The notes under the pieces were generated by a model. That model saw only the letters and a list, made by a program, of their open reading frames with translations. It did not search any database and was not told where the DNA came from. From Candidatus Mcinerneyibacteriota bacterium (lineage in GTDB: Bacteria; Macinerneyibacteriota; Macinerneyibacteria; Macinerneyibacteriales; DSCS01), in assembly GCA_016937175.1 (NCBI GenBank), contig JAFGWL010000018.1:1-64000 (forward strand): a stretch of 64,000 nt of DNA, written 5' to 3'. Of this stretch, positions 52,893 through 60,643 are shown piece after piece (within the stretch, counting starts at the first letter, position 1; the number at the start of each line of letters is the position of its first letter). The translations under genes and the position numbers were made by a program.

Positions 52893-53366
52893 GTGGTAGA
52901 AAAAACATTCATTATGGTGAAGCCCGACGGGCTTCAAAGGGCTCTGGTAGGTGATATCATCTCAAGGTTTGAGAACAAGGGATTGAAACTGGTGGCGCTC
53001 AAACTTCTACTTCTGGACCGGGAACGCGCAGAGCATCACTATGCTGCCCACCAAAAGAAATCCTTTTATGACGCTCTAATCGAATTCATCACATCAGGCC
53101 CCGTCGTGGCCATGGTCTGGGAGGCCGACAATGCCGTCTATATCGGAAGAAAACTCACAGGGCCTACCACTCCCAATGAAGCTCCTCCCGGAACCATCAG
53201 GGGAGATTACTGTCTCAATACCCAGTTCAATGTGATCCATGCCTCCGATTCCGTAGAAAATGCGCGTCGCGAAATCGATATCTTCTTTCAACCGCAGGAG
53301 ATCATCCGTTATGACAGGAGCATTAAGCACTGGCTGGGACTGGATGGGATGGAACCGGCCCTCTGA
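52893..53366 (+). CDS. ndk: Nucleoside diphosphate kinase
   Basis: 157 aa from GTG 52893, which has AGGAGGA at 7 bases; a GTG six bases earlier is too close to the RBS. Signatures: TFIMVKPDGLQRALVGDIISRFE and the phosphohistidine in NVIHASDSVENARREI. Longer than the common 140-143 aa because of an extended C-terminus (FFQPQEIIRYDRSIKHW). Balances NTP pools. Confidence 0.96.
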   Translation: MVEKTFIMVKPDGLQRALVGDIISRFENKGLKLVALKLLLLDRERAEHHYAAHQKKSFYDALIEFITSGPVVAMVWEADNAVYIGRKLTGPTTPNEAPPGTIRGDYCLNTQFNVIHASDSVENARREIDIFFQPQEIIRYDRSIKHWLGLDGMEPAL

Positions 53367-53375
53367 GGCCGGTTC
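53352..53375. terminator. Hairpin at the convergent ndk / outer-membrane protein ends
   Basis: Perfect stem GAACCGGCC / GGCCGGTTC around the ndk stop, 6-base loop, no T run. It could stop transcripts from both sides weakly. Confidence 0.45.
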
Positions 53376-53384
53376 CCGTAAGAA

Positions 53385-54017
53385 TCAAAACATCAGAATA
53401 TTGAACCCGACTCGGAACATCAGCCCGGATGAGTTGAGTGTCGTGTAATAACCGCCTTCCTCATCCTTTTCAAATTTTGCTCCGTTATAGATCATTTCTC
53501 CGATGAGGCTGGAACGGGACCCGATCCTGTAGAGGATGCCCCCGCCGGCCTGCCAGACAAGGCCTGTATATGTCAGGGAGTCCTCCTGGGGGTCTGTCCC
53601 GTCATTGGCAAGGTCAGTAAAGGAGATATGGGTATATCCGATCCCCAGGCCCGCTGTCACAAAAGGTTTCAAAGACGAGTAATTGTCCAGAGGGATAGCC
53701 ATCCTGATCTTTGCGGTCAGGGGCATATGGAAACCCTTCCATTTGCTGAGATAACGGCCCGTCTCCAGATTGACGCCCACACTTTCCGTATCGCCCAGGT
53801 CTTCTTTGTCTTCTATGGTCTTCCAGTAGAGATCCCCCCCGAAGAGGAGAGAGACATTCTCGTCAATGGCATAGCCATATTCCAGTCCCCAGATGACCCC
53901 GGCTTTAAGCTCCGCCGGAGCATAGAGTCCCACCTTGAAAGTCATATTTTTGCTGGCATGGGCCGTTGAGAGGGCTGCAGCCAAAAGGATAACCGTCAGT
54001 AAAAGTGATCTTTTCAT
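53385..54017 (-). CDS. Outer-membrane beta-barrel protein
   Basis: 210 aa, signal peptide (LLLTVILLAAALSTAHA), about eight amphipathic strands (VGLYAPAELKAGVIWGLEYGYA, VSLLFGGDLYWKTI, FVTAGLGIGYTHISF) and a C-terminal strand ending in aromatic/hydrophobic residues (GLMFRVGFNILMF), typical of small OmpW/OmpA-barrel-like proteins. Own promoter. Function unknown. Confidence 0.82.
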   Translation of the reverse strand: MKRSLLLTVILLAAALSTAHASKNMTFKVGLYAPAELKAGVIWGLEYGYAIDENVSLLFGGDLYWKTIEDKEDLGDTESVGVNLETGRYLSKWKGFHMPLTAKIRMAIPLDNYSSLKPFVTAGLGIGYTHISFTDLANDGTDPQEDSLTYTGLVWQAGGGILYRIGSRSSLIGEMIYNGAKFEKDEEGGYYTTLNSSGLMFRVGFNILMF

Positions 54018-54045
54018 GAGAATTCCTCCTTGTATTATTTTTAAG

Positions 54046-54074
54046 ATTATAACGGAGGTTCAAAGGATTCACAA
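54046..54074 (-). promoter_or_regulatory. Promoter of the outer-membrane protein gene
   Basis: Minus strand -35 TTGTGA (54074-54069), 17-base spacer, -10 TATAAT (54051-54046); AAGGAGG before the ATG. Confidence 0.65.
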
Positions 54075-54078
54075 GGTA

Positions 54079-54234
54079 TCAGTCTGTTTTTTTAGACCGG
54101 ATGATAGTGCAGTTCCCCGCTGCGGGACATCCTGAACAAACGCCCCCGTGACAACGCCCCTTCCTTTTTTTCATCATGAGATAAAGAGCAAAGCCGGCCA
54201 GAAGCCCCACAGCGGCAATAAGAATATCGGTCAT
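54079..54234 (-). CDS. FeoB-associated Cys-rich membrane protein
   Basis: 51 aa from ATG 54234, ATGA-overlapping the feoB stop. One membrane helix (ILIAAVGLLAGFALYLMM), then a basic stretch and four cysteines (CHGGVCSGCPAAGNC). This matches the small FeoB-associated Cys-rich proteins found after feoB in many anaerobes; role in iron uptake is suspected but unproved. Reported longer frames are not supported. Confidence 0.88.
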   Translation of the reverse strand: MTDILIAAVGLLAGFALYLMMKKRKGRCHGGVCSGCPAAGNCTIIRSKKTD

Positions 54235-56396
54235 GCTCCCCCCCATCCTATGAGAAGCCCTCCCTGATAGACAAGAAAGGAGGCCAGCCAGGGAACGATA
54301 AGGGTCAGAAGAAGGACATAAAACAGCATCTTCCAACCGAACTCGTGTTTCACCGCAGCAAGTACAGCAACACAGGGGACAAAAAGGAGGATGAAGACCA
54401 TATAGGAGAGAGCAGAGAGAGGAGTGAAGTCTTTTCCTATGCGCCGGCTCAACCCGGTCTCTTCCTCCTCGGGAAGGTCAAAAGCAGAAAGGGCCCGGAT
54501 ACCGAAAACACCCTTTACGGAATCCAAAGCCGCACGTCCCAGCCCAACTGCTTCCCGGGCCATGTCCTGCAGAGGCCTTAAAGGCTCGTTCTCTTGAACC
54601 GGCCCCTCTTCTGTCTCATGATACATCTGTCCGAGAGCCCCCACGACGACCTCTTTGGCGACGATTCCGGGGATCAGGGCTGCCACGGGCTCTACCTTGC
54701 CGAACCCGTTAGGTTTGAAGGCCGGTGTAATGATCCGGGCTCCGCGTCCCAAAAGCGTATTCTCCACAGGTGTTCCGTAGGGCAGGTTCATCATCACCCA
54801 GAGGATGACCATGGTAACTAAGATCAAGCTCCCCGCTTTCCGTACAAAGGACCTTGTCCTGATAAAAATGGAGTTCCATATCATTTTCCCCGTAGGAATC
54901 CTATACGGGGGAAGTTCCATGATAAGAGGGGTCCCCTCGCCTCTGACAAAAACCTTTTTATATATAAGGCCGATGATCATAGCCACAGCAATACCGCCGG
55001 CATACAGGCCAAAGATCACACCCGTTGCAGAATCTTTAAAGAAAACTGCTGTAAATAGAGCATACACCGGCAGCCGGGCTGCACAGGACATAAACGGAGT
55101 CAGCAGAGCTGTGAGCTTGCGCTCTTTCTCGCTGTCCAAAGTACGGGAGGCGTAAATGGCCGGGACATTACATCCGAATCCGATGAGAAGAGGGACAAAG
55201 GCCTTTCCGGGTAAACCCACAGCTCTCATCACCCGATCCATAACAAACGCTGCACGGGCCATGTAACCGCTCTCTTCCAAAAGGCCGAGGAAAAAATAGA
55301 GAAAGGCCATTAACGGGACAAAGGAGAGGACAGCACCTACACCACCTACGATTCCATCCCCCACCAAAGCCCGAATCCATTCAGCGGCACCTGCAGCTGA
55401 CAAACCAGCATCAATATAACGGCCTACAAAAGAGGTCAAAAAAGAATCGGTCCAATCAATAAAAGGGCCGCTTCCTTCAAAAGTAAACCGGAACATCAGA
55501 TACATCATAAGAAAAAACAGAGGAATGCCGAAAAAAGGGTGTAAAGCCACCGAGTCGATCAAATCGGTCCATTGTCTCCTTATTTTGCCTGACTGTTTCA
55601 AACATGTCCTCAGCAGGCCTTTGATATACCCTTCTCTGATATCAGAAAAAACGTCCGGGACGTCTTGTTTATGATATTTTCGGATCTCTTCCCGCAAAGG
55701 TTCGAACTGATCCTCGATTTCACATCTCTTGAGCCGTTCAAGGGTCTCCCGGTCCCCCTCCAGAGCTTTGACACTCATCCAATGAAGAGGATAACGTCCT
55801 TCAAGCCCGCACTCTTCCAGGATCTCAGAGGCCGCTATTACTTTTTCCTCAACCATAGTGTCTGTCATATGTTTATAAACCGGGACTTTGGGAACATAAG
55901 GAGCATCCGCGATCTTAACTACTTCCAAAATGAGATCATCGACGCCTTCTCCTGTGCGGGCTACAGTCTTGACCGATGGAAGCCCGATCTCCTGTGAAAA
56001 AAGTCCGATATTAAAATCCCCCCCGAGATGTCCGAACTCATCCCACATATTCAGAGCCAATACCATGGGGATCCCCAACTCCATAAGCTGAAGTGTGAGG
56101 GAAAGGTTTCTCTCTACATTGGTCATATCGATCACATTGACGATGATATCGGGACGTTCTTCCAGAAGGAAGTCACGCGCTACTTTCTCTTCCATTGAAT
56201 AGGGGGTCAATGCATAAATACCGGGAATATCCACTCCCCGAAACCGTTTACCGTTTCGGTTAAAAACAGCCTCTTTCTTTTCGACTGTCACACCCGGCCA
56301 GTTACCGACCTGGAGAGAACTGCCTGCTATGGCATTCATCAACGCGGTCTTCCCTACATTGGGATTCCCTGCAAAGGCGATTACGACTTCTTTCAT
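54231..56396 (-). CDS. feoB: Ferrous iron transporter FeoB
   Basis: 721 aa. N-terminal G domain: G1 AGNPNVGKTALMNAI, G3 DIPGIYAL, G4 LNMWDE; helical GDI region to about 270; then ten or more membrane helices with GxGCN (LIGFGCNVPAIYASR) and MSCxAR (PFMSCAARLPVYALF) Gate motifs. Imports Fe2+ under low oxygen. Follows feoA by 16 bases. Confidence 0.97.
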   Translation of the reverse strand: MKEVVIAFAGNPNVGKTALMNAIAGSSLQVGNWPGVTVEKKEAVFNRNGKRFRGVDIPGIYALTPYSMEEKVARDFLLEERPDIIVNVIDMTNVERNLSLTLQLMELGIPMVLALNMWDEFGHLGGDFNIGLFSQEIGLPSVKTVARTGEGVDDLILEVVKIADAPYVPKVPVYKHMTDTMVEEKVIAASEILEECGLEGRYPLHWMSVKALEGDRETLERLKRCEIEDQFEPLREEIRKYHKQDVPDVFSDIREGYIKGLLRTCLKQSGKIRRQWTDLIDSVALHPFFGIPLFFLMMYLMFRFTFEGSGPFIDWTDSFLTSFVGRYIDAGLSAAGAAEWIRALVGDGIVGGVGAVLSFVPLMAFLYFFLGLLEESGYMARAAFVMDRVMRAVGLPGKAFVPLLIGFGCNVPAIYASRTLDSEKERKLTALLTPFMSCAARLPVYALFTAVFFKDSATGVIFGLYAGGIAVAMIIGLIYKKVFVRGEGTPLIMELPPYRIPTGKMIWNSIFIRTRSFVRKAGSLILVTMVILWVMMNLPYGTPVENTLLGRGARIITPAFKPNGFGKVEPVAALIPGIVAKEVVVGALGQMYHETEEGPVQENEPLRPLQDMAREAVGLGRAALDSVKGVFGIRALSAFDLPEEEETGLSRRIGKDFTPLSALSYMVFILLFVPCVAVLAAVKHEFGWKMLFYVLLLTLIVPWLASFLVYQGGLLIGWGGA

Positions 56397-56412
56397 TACT
56401 GCGCTCCGTCTA

Positions 56413-56658
56413 TCAACTGAGGCGGCAAAGGATCTTCATCGCCTGCTTATACCCCAGGCCGATACGACAATTACCGACCTTCACCAGAAGCGGCCCGGGG
56501 CCGCCTTTCAAGACTTCTATTTTTTTTCCACGGGACAGCCCTAATGCCTGAAGCCTGTAAATAAATTGGCAACCGCCCTGGATCTCCTCAATCGTCAGAA
56601 GACTTCCCTTTTGAAATTGCGCTAATGGGGCCACGGCTCCACCTTTCTTTTCTACCAT
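56413..56658 (-). CDS. feoA: Ferrous iron transport protein FeoA
   Basis: 81 aa SH3-like protein: APLAQFQKGSLLTIEEIQGG, YRLQALGLSRGKKIEVLKGG and VKVGNCRIGLGYKQAMKI. Normal size. Stimulates FeoB. First gene of feoA-feoB-Cys-rich protein; AGGAG before the ATG. Confidence 0.93.
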   Translation of the reverse strand: MVEKKGGAVAPLAQFQKGSLLTIEEIQGGCQFIYRLQALGLSRGKKIEVLKGGPGPLLVKVGNCRIGLGYKQAMKILCRLS

Positions 56659-56684
56659 AGGAGGCTCCTTAAATTATCCTCAGC

Positions 56685-56727
56685 TAACTTTATGAGTTAA
56701 AAATAACACCATTCATTTTTTTGTCAA
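56685..56727 (-). promoter_or_regulatory. feoAB promoter with an inverted-repeat operator candidate
   Basis: Minus strand -35 TTGACA (56727-56722), 16-base spacer, -10 TATTTT (56705-56700). Directly downstream is the inverted repeat TAACT-N5-AGTTA (56699-56685), at the start of transcription, where an iron repressor of the Fur or DtxR type could block RNA polymerase. It does not match either consensus exactly. Confidence 0.5.
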
Positions 56728-56752
56728 GGGAATTTGGGTAAAAATCTGCGTT

Positions 56753-57568
56753 TTAAAAAATATCTTCGGGTATTCCGCCGTAGACATCGTCAGCAGCCAC
56801 CTGGATCAATGTCCCCAGGCCGGCCTGCTTTAAGTCGATACCCTCTTGTTTTAAAAGAAGGTTCAATTGTGCTGCAGCTCTTTCGTCATCCGTCACCCCG
56901 AAATAGACTTTGTTATACTGACCCCGGGATTGTCCAAACCCCATGGCTGTAAAATATGAAAAGATCCCCAGGCCGGCACTCAGGTTACGTCCCTGGAGTT
57001 CTGTGACAAGCCCTGCGCCGATCTCTGCAAAAAACGATGAGATCTTGGCTTCTTCAATATCATGATTCAAACTGAGAAGAAGAAAATACTTTTTTTGCTT
57101 CTTCTCATCAGCCTTGACCTGAAGACAATACTTTTTTACAGCATACAGAATATCATCCTTTAACTCAGCCTGCTTGATATCTTCCAGAAACGCATCATTA
57201 CTCACAAGACGTGAGATCGACGCCAAAAGCTTCAGATAGTTCTGATCACCCTCAGGCACCCCGATATAAAAGACAAGCTCAGCTTTCTTCCCCTTAGCTC
57301 CTTCGTAAGGTATTCCATGAGGAGAATACGCTACCAGGGCAAAAAGAGAATTGACGAAGCTGCCCCGGGCGTGGGGGAGGACAATATGGGGTTTAAGCTC
57401 AACGATCCCTTCGCTCTCCTTCTGGCGGACACTTCTGTTCATCTCTTCTACTGATGTGATCCAGCCTTCATCCAGGGCTTTTTGCCCCATTATTTGAAAA
57501 AGAGCTTCTTTATCCTCTGCTTTAGGTTCAAAAAAGATCTTTGAAACGTCCAAAAACCGCTGGAGCAT
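56753..57568 (-). CDS. PTS EIIA (nitrogen/fructose-type)-like regulatory protein
   Basis: 271 aa. N-terminal two-thirds resemble EIIA type 2 with the phosphorylatable His in HIVLPHARGSFVNS (about residue 66) and ELVFYIGVPEGDQNYLKLLASIS. The last 100 residues (PII-like: EEAKISSFFAEIGAGLVTELQG, YNKVYFGVTDD) are a second domain. It is 11 bases after the Na+/H+ antiporter gene, a common pairing in which IIA controls the transporter. No PTS EI/HPr in the window. Confidence 0.82.
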   Translation of the reverse strand: MLQRFLDVSKIFFEPKAEDKEALFQIMGQKALDEGWITSVEEMNRSVRQKESEGIVELKPHIVLPHARGSFVNSLFALVAYSPHGIPYEGAKGKKAELVFYIGVPEGDQNYLKLLASISRLVSNDAFLEDIKQAELKDDILYAVKKYCLQVKADEKKQKKYFLLLSLNHDIEEAKISSFFAEIGAGLVTELQGRNLSAGLGIFSYFTAMGFGQSRGQYNKVYFGVTDDERAAAQLNLLLKQEGIDLKQAGLGTLIQVAADDVYGGIPEDIF

Positions 57569-57579
57569 AAAACCCTCCT

Positions 57580-58737
57580 TTAATCTTTAAAAAGAAACTT
57601 CAATAAAAACGGTGTAATCAACGCCGTCACGGCTACCATAATCACAACAGCACTGAAATGAGTGTCTGTAAAATGGACTCCCTTCATCTCCGTTGCCACA
57701 AGCGAAGCCAATACCAATGCTACTTCTCCACGCGGGATCATCCCGGCTCCGATGGACAGGGAACGCCGCCAGCCGAATCCGATTCCCCGGGCGGTGAATC
57801 CTGCTCCCAATAATTTCCCTGCAATAGCTGCCAGAATAATAAACAGAGTGAAAAGCACATTAAGATTCGCCACTTTCAAATTGGTCTCAACCCCTATAAA
57901 AATAAAAAAGAGGGATATAAATACGGTGTGCCCCACCATGGAGACCCCTTCGTTGATCCGATGGCGAAAGGGAGTCTGCCCCATAAAGAGCCCGGCCAGG
58001 TAAGCTCCTGTAATGGCAGCGATTTCTGCTTTCTGAGCGGCCCAGGCAAAACAAAACAGCAGGGCAAGGGAAATAGAGACCACAGGGCGGTCAGCTTTCA
58101 TTTTGCTGGCGAAATTAAGTAAGCGTGGAAAGGCAAAAATCCCCAACAAAGCCGCTCCGACAATATAGAGAAAAATGACAGCCAGCGAAGAGAAGAGCCC
58201 CCCTTCCGAAGTCCCCGAAAAACCAAACAGAAAAGTAAGCATCAGAATTCCCAAAATATCATCTATGATGGCGGCCCCCAGAATAATATTGCCTTCGACG
58301 GTTTTTAGTTTTTTCATGTCCATCAAAGTCATAACCGTAATAGAGACCGATGTGGCTGTCAGGACCACACCCATGATAAGCGAGGCCATAATAGAATGGT
58401 AAAAAAGATAGGTCACGCCAAACCCCAGGCCCAGAGGGACAAAAACCCCGGCCAACGCTACCAGAAGAGCATTTTTCCCCACACTCTTCATTTGTCTGAG
58501 ATCTGTCTCCAATCCTGCCATGAAAAGAAGGATCGTTACGCCGATATCGGCAAAAAACTTTAATTTTTCATAATCAGCCGTTTCAGGGACGATAAAAGCA
58601 AACCCGCTTGGCCCCAGGATCAGCCCGATGATGATCATCCCCAGGACAGGGGGAAGATTGATCTTATAGAAAAAATCGGTCAGCAGCTTTGAAAAGAAAA
58701 TAAAGGCTGCCAGAAGAATCAATGCATTACTGACCAC
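57580..58737 (-). CDS. Na+/H+ antiporter, CPA2 family
   Basis: 385 aa (GTG start at 58737), about 11-12 membrane helices covering nearly the whole chain (LILLAAFIFFSKLLTDF, ILLFMAGLETDLRQM, GAAIIDDILGILMLTFLF, GAGMIPRGEVALVLASLV). The DD in helix 5 (AAIIDDILGI) is typical of electrogenic Na+/H+ members. No C-terminal TrkA domain. The IIA-like gene follows in the same transcript. Confidence 0.92.
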   Translation of the reverse strand: MVSNALILLAAFIFFSKLLTDFFYKINLPPVLGMIIIGLILGPSGFAFIVPETADYEKLKFFADIGVTILLFMAGLETDLRQMKSVGKNALLVALAGVFVPLGLGFGVTYLFYHSIMASLIMGVVLTATSVSITVMTLMDMKKLKTVEGNIILGAAIIDDILGILMLTFLFGFSGTSEGGLFSSLAVIFLYIVGAALLGIFAFPRLLNFASKMKADRPVVSISLALLFCFAWAAQKAEIAAITGAYLAGLFMGQTPFRHRINEGVSMVGHTVFISLFFIFIGVETNLKVANLNVLFTLFIILAAIAGKLLGAGFTARGIGFGWRRSLSIGAGMIPRGEVALVLASLVATEMKGVHFTDTHFSAVVIMVAVTALITPFLLKFLFKD

Positions 58738-58760
58738 GCTTTTCCTTCCTCTTTAAGGCT

Positions 58761-58788
58761 ATTATAGTCATTTAGAAATAAAAAGCAA
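58761..58788 (-). promoter_or_regulatory. Promoter of the antiporter-IIA operon
   Basis: Minus strand -35 TTGCTT (58788-58783), 16-base spacer, -10 TATAAT (58766-58761). Confidence 0.55.
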
Positions 58789-58796
58789 TGAAAGAG

Positions 58797-58819
58797 AGGG
58801 CGCCCGGAAAGGGCGCCCT
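58797..58819 (-). terminator. Hairpin after the subtilase gene
   Basis: Stem AGGGCGCCC / GGGCGCCCT with a 5-base loop, on the minus strand followed by CTCTCTTTCATTGCTTTTT. T-tract is weak. Confidence 0.6.
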
Positions 58820-58826
58820 TAACAAA

Positions 58827-60005
58827 TCAATGATGGGCAATGGGATCGGGATTTCCGTCAGGGTCGTTGACAGCATACCCGTCCGCATGGACAGACCCGA
58901 GAAGAAGAAGGCCGGCCACATGGGGCGAAGCCATTGAGGTCCCGTCCAGAGTCGCCGTTCCACCGTTTTTATAGAGGGAGAGGATCCCAACACCGGGAGC
59001 GGCATAATCCACAGGAGGATTGGCATAATTAGAAAAATAAGCAAACCGGTCGGATGAATCGATAGCAGAGATCGTGTAGACATTGGTGTGATTGACACGA
59101 GCCGGTGAGCAGTTATTGGCATTCTGGGCTTCATTACCCGCAGCGATGGCGAATTTTATCCCGTTAGCAGCGGCATTGAGGACTGCTTCGTCCAGGGCTG
59201 TCGAGATCCCTCCGCCGAGGCTCATATTGGCCACATCACCCGGGGCGCCATTGGCAGCCACATAATCGACTCCGGCGATGACTCCGTCAGTCGTTCCGCT
59301 TCCGCGGCGGTCGAGGACACGGACAGCGATAACCGTGGCGTTGGCGGCTACACCGACGACTCCGATACTGTTGTCCTTAGCCGCGATGGTTCCGGCCACA
59401 TGTGTCCCATGGCCGTTTTCATCGTTGGCATCTTTGCTCCTCACCACAAAAGTCCGGCTCCTGTTTGTATCCACATTGAGGTCCGGATGATCCAGGTCGA
59501 TTCCTGTATCGATGACCCAGGCGACAGCACCTGTCGCATCCACACCACCGCCCACACGGGTAATACCCCAGGGAACGGCCTGGCCTGCAGGATCATCATC
59601 CGGAGGGACAACGGGTTTTTTGACGATTCCCACGACCTGGACAGGCTCGATATAGGCCACATCGATATCGTCAGCCAGCTTCTGCAGCTGATTTTCATTC
59701 AACCGGGCGGAAAAGCCTTTGAGGGCCGTTCCGAAGACATGCTTTTTGACTGCGGGGAAATCAACACCGTGACGGGCAGCCAATTTTTCAGCCACACGGG
59801 TCACAGCCTCGACGCCCCTGGATGAGGCATGGCTTTTCAGGACGACGATATACTCACCGGGGACAGATTGTCCCGGTACAGCGTTCATGGGAGCACTGAG
59901 GCTTCCCACACTGACCGATTCAGAGTTAAGCATATCACTGGCTTTCGTACACCCGAAAGAAAATGCGACCATCAGAACCAGGGACCACAAAAGAACTCGT
60001 TTCAC
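58827..60005 (-). CDS. Subtilisin-like serine protease (S8), lipoprotein-type signal
   Basis: 392 aa from GTG 60005 (AAAGGAGG, 6-base spacer); codons further upstream are unsupported. Signal peptide with a possible lipobox (FSFGC, C19; -3 residue atypical but spirochaete lipoboxes are loose). Inhibitor I9-type prodomain at about 50-135 ([30 protein letters not shown]). Peptidase triad: Asp in [15 protein letters not shown], His in [15 protein letters not shown], Ser in [18 protein letters not shown]; all intact. Short end [11 protein letters not shown] secreted or surface protease. Confidence 0.93.
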   Translation of the reverse strand: MKRVLLWSLVLMVAFSFGCTKASDMLNSESVSVGSLSAPMNAVPGQSVPGEYIVVLKSHASSRGVEAVTRVAEKLAARHGVDFPAVKKHVFGTALKGFSARLNENQLQKLADDIDVAYIEPVQVVGIVKKPVVPPDDDPAGQAVPWGITRVGGGVDATGAVAWVIDTGIDLDHPDLNVDTNRSRTFVVRSKDANDENGHGTHVAGTIAAKDNSIGVVGVAANATVIAVRVLDRRGSGTTDGVIAGVDYVAANGAPGDVANMSLGGGISTALDEAVLNAAANGIKFAIAAGNEAQNANNCSPARVNHTNVYTISAIDSSDRFAYFSNYANPPVDYAAPGVGILSLYKNGGTATLDGTSMASPHVAGLLLLGSVHADGYAVNDPDGNPDPIAHH

Positions 60006-60103
60006 ATGATACCTCCTTTTTATCTCACACACCGACTTAAATAATTCTTGCGGAAAACTAAACATAATAAATTTCCAAAGAATTATTTTCCCATATTCAT
60101 AAT

Positions 60104-60131
60104 ATATTAAGGCAAAGAGAAGGTATGTCAA
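60104..60131 (-). promoter_or_regulatory. Promoter of the subtilase gene
   Basis: Minus strand -35 TTGACA (60131-60126), 16-base spacer, -10 TAATAT (60109-60104); leader of about 90 bases, A/T-rich, with no structure I recognise. Confidence 0.6.
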
Positions 60132-60144
60132 TTAATTTTTCACT

Positions 60145-60172
60145 TTGACGGTTGATTATTTCTGTGTAGACT
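60145..60172 (+). promoter_or_regulatory. Promoter giving a leaderless mRNA for the basic hypothetical protein
   Basis: TTGACG (60145-60150), 16-base spacer, TAGACT (60167-60172), then 6 bases to the ATG at 60179; no Shine-Dalgarno. Confidence 0.45.
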
Positions 60173-60178
60173 TATCTG

Positions 60179-60616
60179 ATGATACGCCATCTTTTAGAAG
60201 CTATGCTTGTCATCCGTTTTGTCCGGTTTGAAGACCTTACCGGGATTCTTTTCCGCTTCGTAGCAAGGCGTGACGGCCACTTTTCAAAAAAAGAAGCAGC
60301 CCGGCTCTGGCGGGGATTTGACACGACTTCAGCCCCGGCCGTCAAGGGCTTTATCCTGCTTCTTGAAAAAGCTTACGGAATCAGATGGCGGGAAAATGAT
60401 TTTTCGCTGAAAGAAGAAGAGAAAAGGGCCCGAAGGGTACGAAGCGATATCATCCATGCCAAGGGCCCCTCATCCTGCCGCCTTCTTTTGGGAAGTTTGA
60501 AGACAGTGAGAAAGCTTATAAAGAAGCGGAAAAAGATCATCTTAAACCTCAAAAGAAGCTCCTGCCGCCTGGATACGGAAACCATGCGACGGGAAATCAG
60601 GGAACTGACCAAGTGA
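60179..60616 (+). CDS. Hypothetical basic protein
   Basis: 145 aa, rich in Lys and Arg (for example IKKRKKIILNLKRSSCR near the end), no signal peptide, mostly helical. The first 60 residues are more hydrophobic (LLEAMLVIRFVRFEDLTGILFRF). No family recognised; nucleic-acid binding is possible but inferred from charge alone. Promoter spacing suggests a leaderless start at this ATG. Could be a spurious frame, but it is the only plausible gene here and codon use is similar to neighbours. Confidence 0.5.
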   Translation: MIRHLLEAMLVIRFVRFEDLTGILFRFVARRDGHFSKKEAARLWRGFDTTSAPAVKGFILLLEKAYGIRWRENDFSLKEEEKRARRVRSDIIHAKGPSSCRLLLGSLKTVRKLIKKRKKIILNLKRSSCRLDTETMRREIRELTK

Positions 60617-60621
60617 GGAAA

Positions 60622-60638
60622 GCGGGGGAGTCCCCCGC
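60622..60638. terminator. Hairpin between the basic hypothetical gene and hutU
   Basis: Stem GCGGGGG / CCCCCGC with a 3-base loop. T run on the plus side begins 10 bases later; on the minus side a TTTCC follows. Likely ends both convergent genes. Confidence 0.55.
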
Positions 60639-60643
60639 GAACC

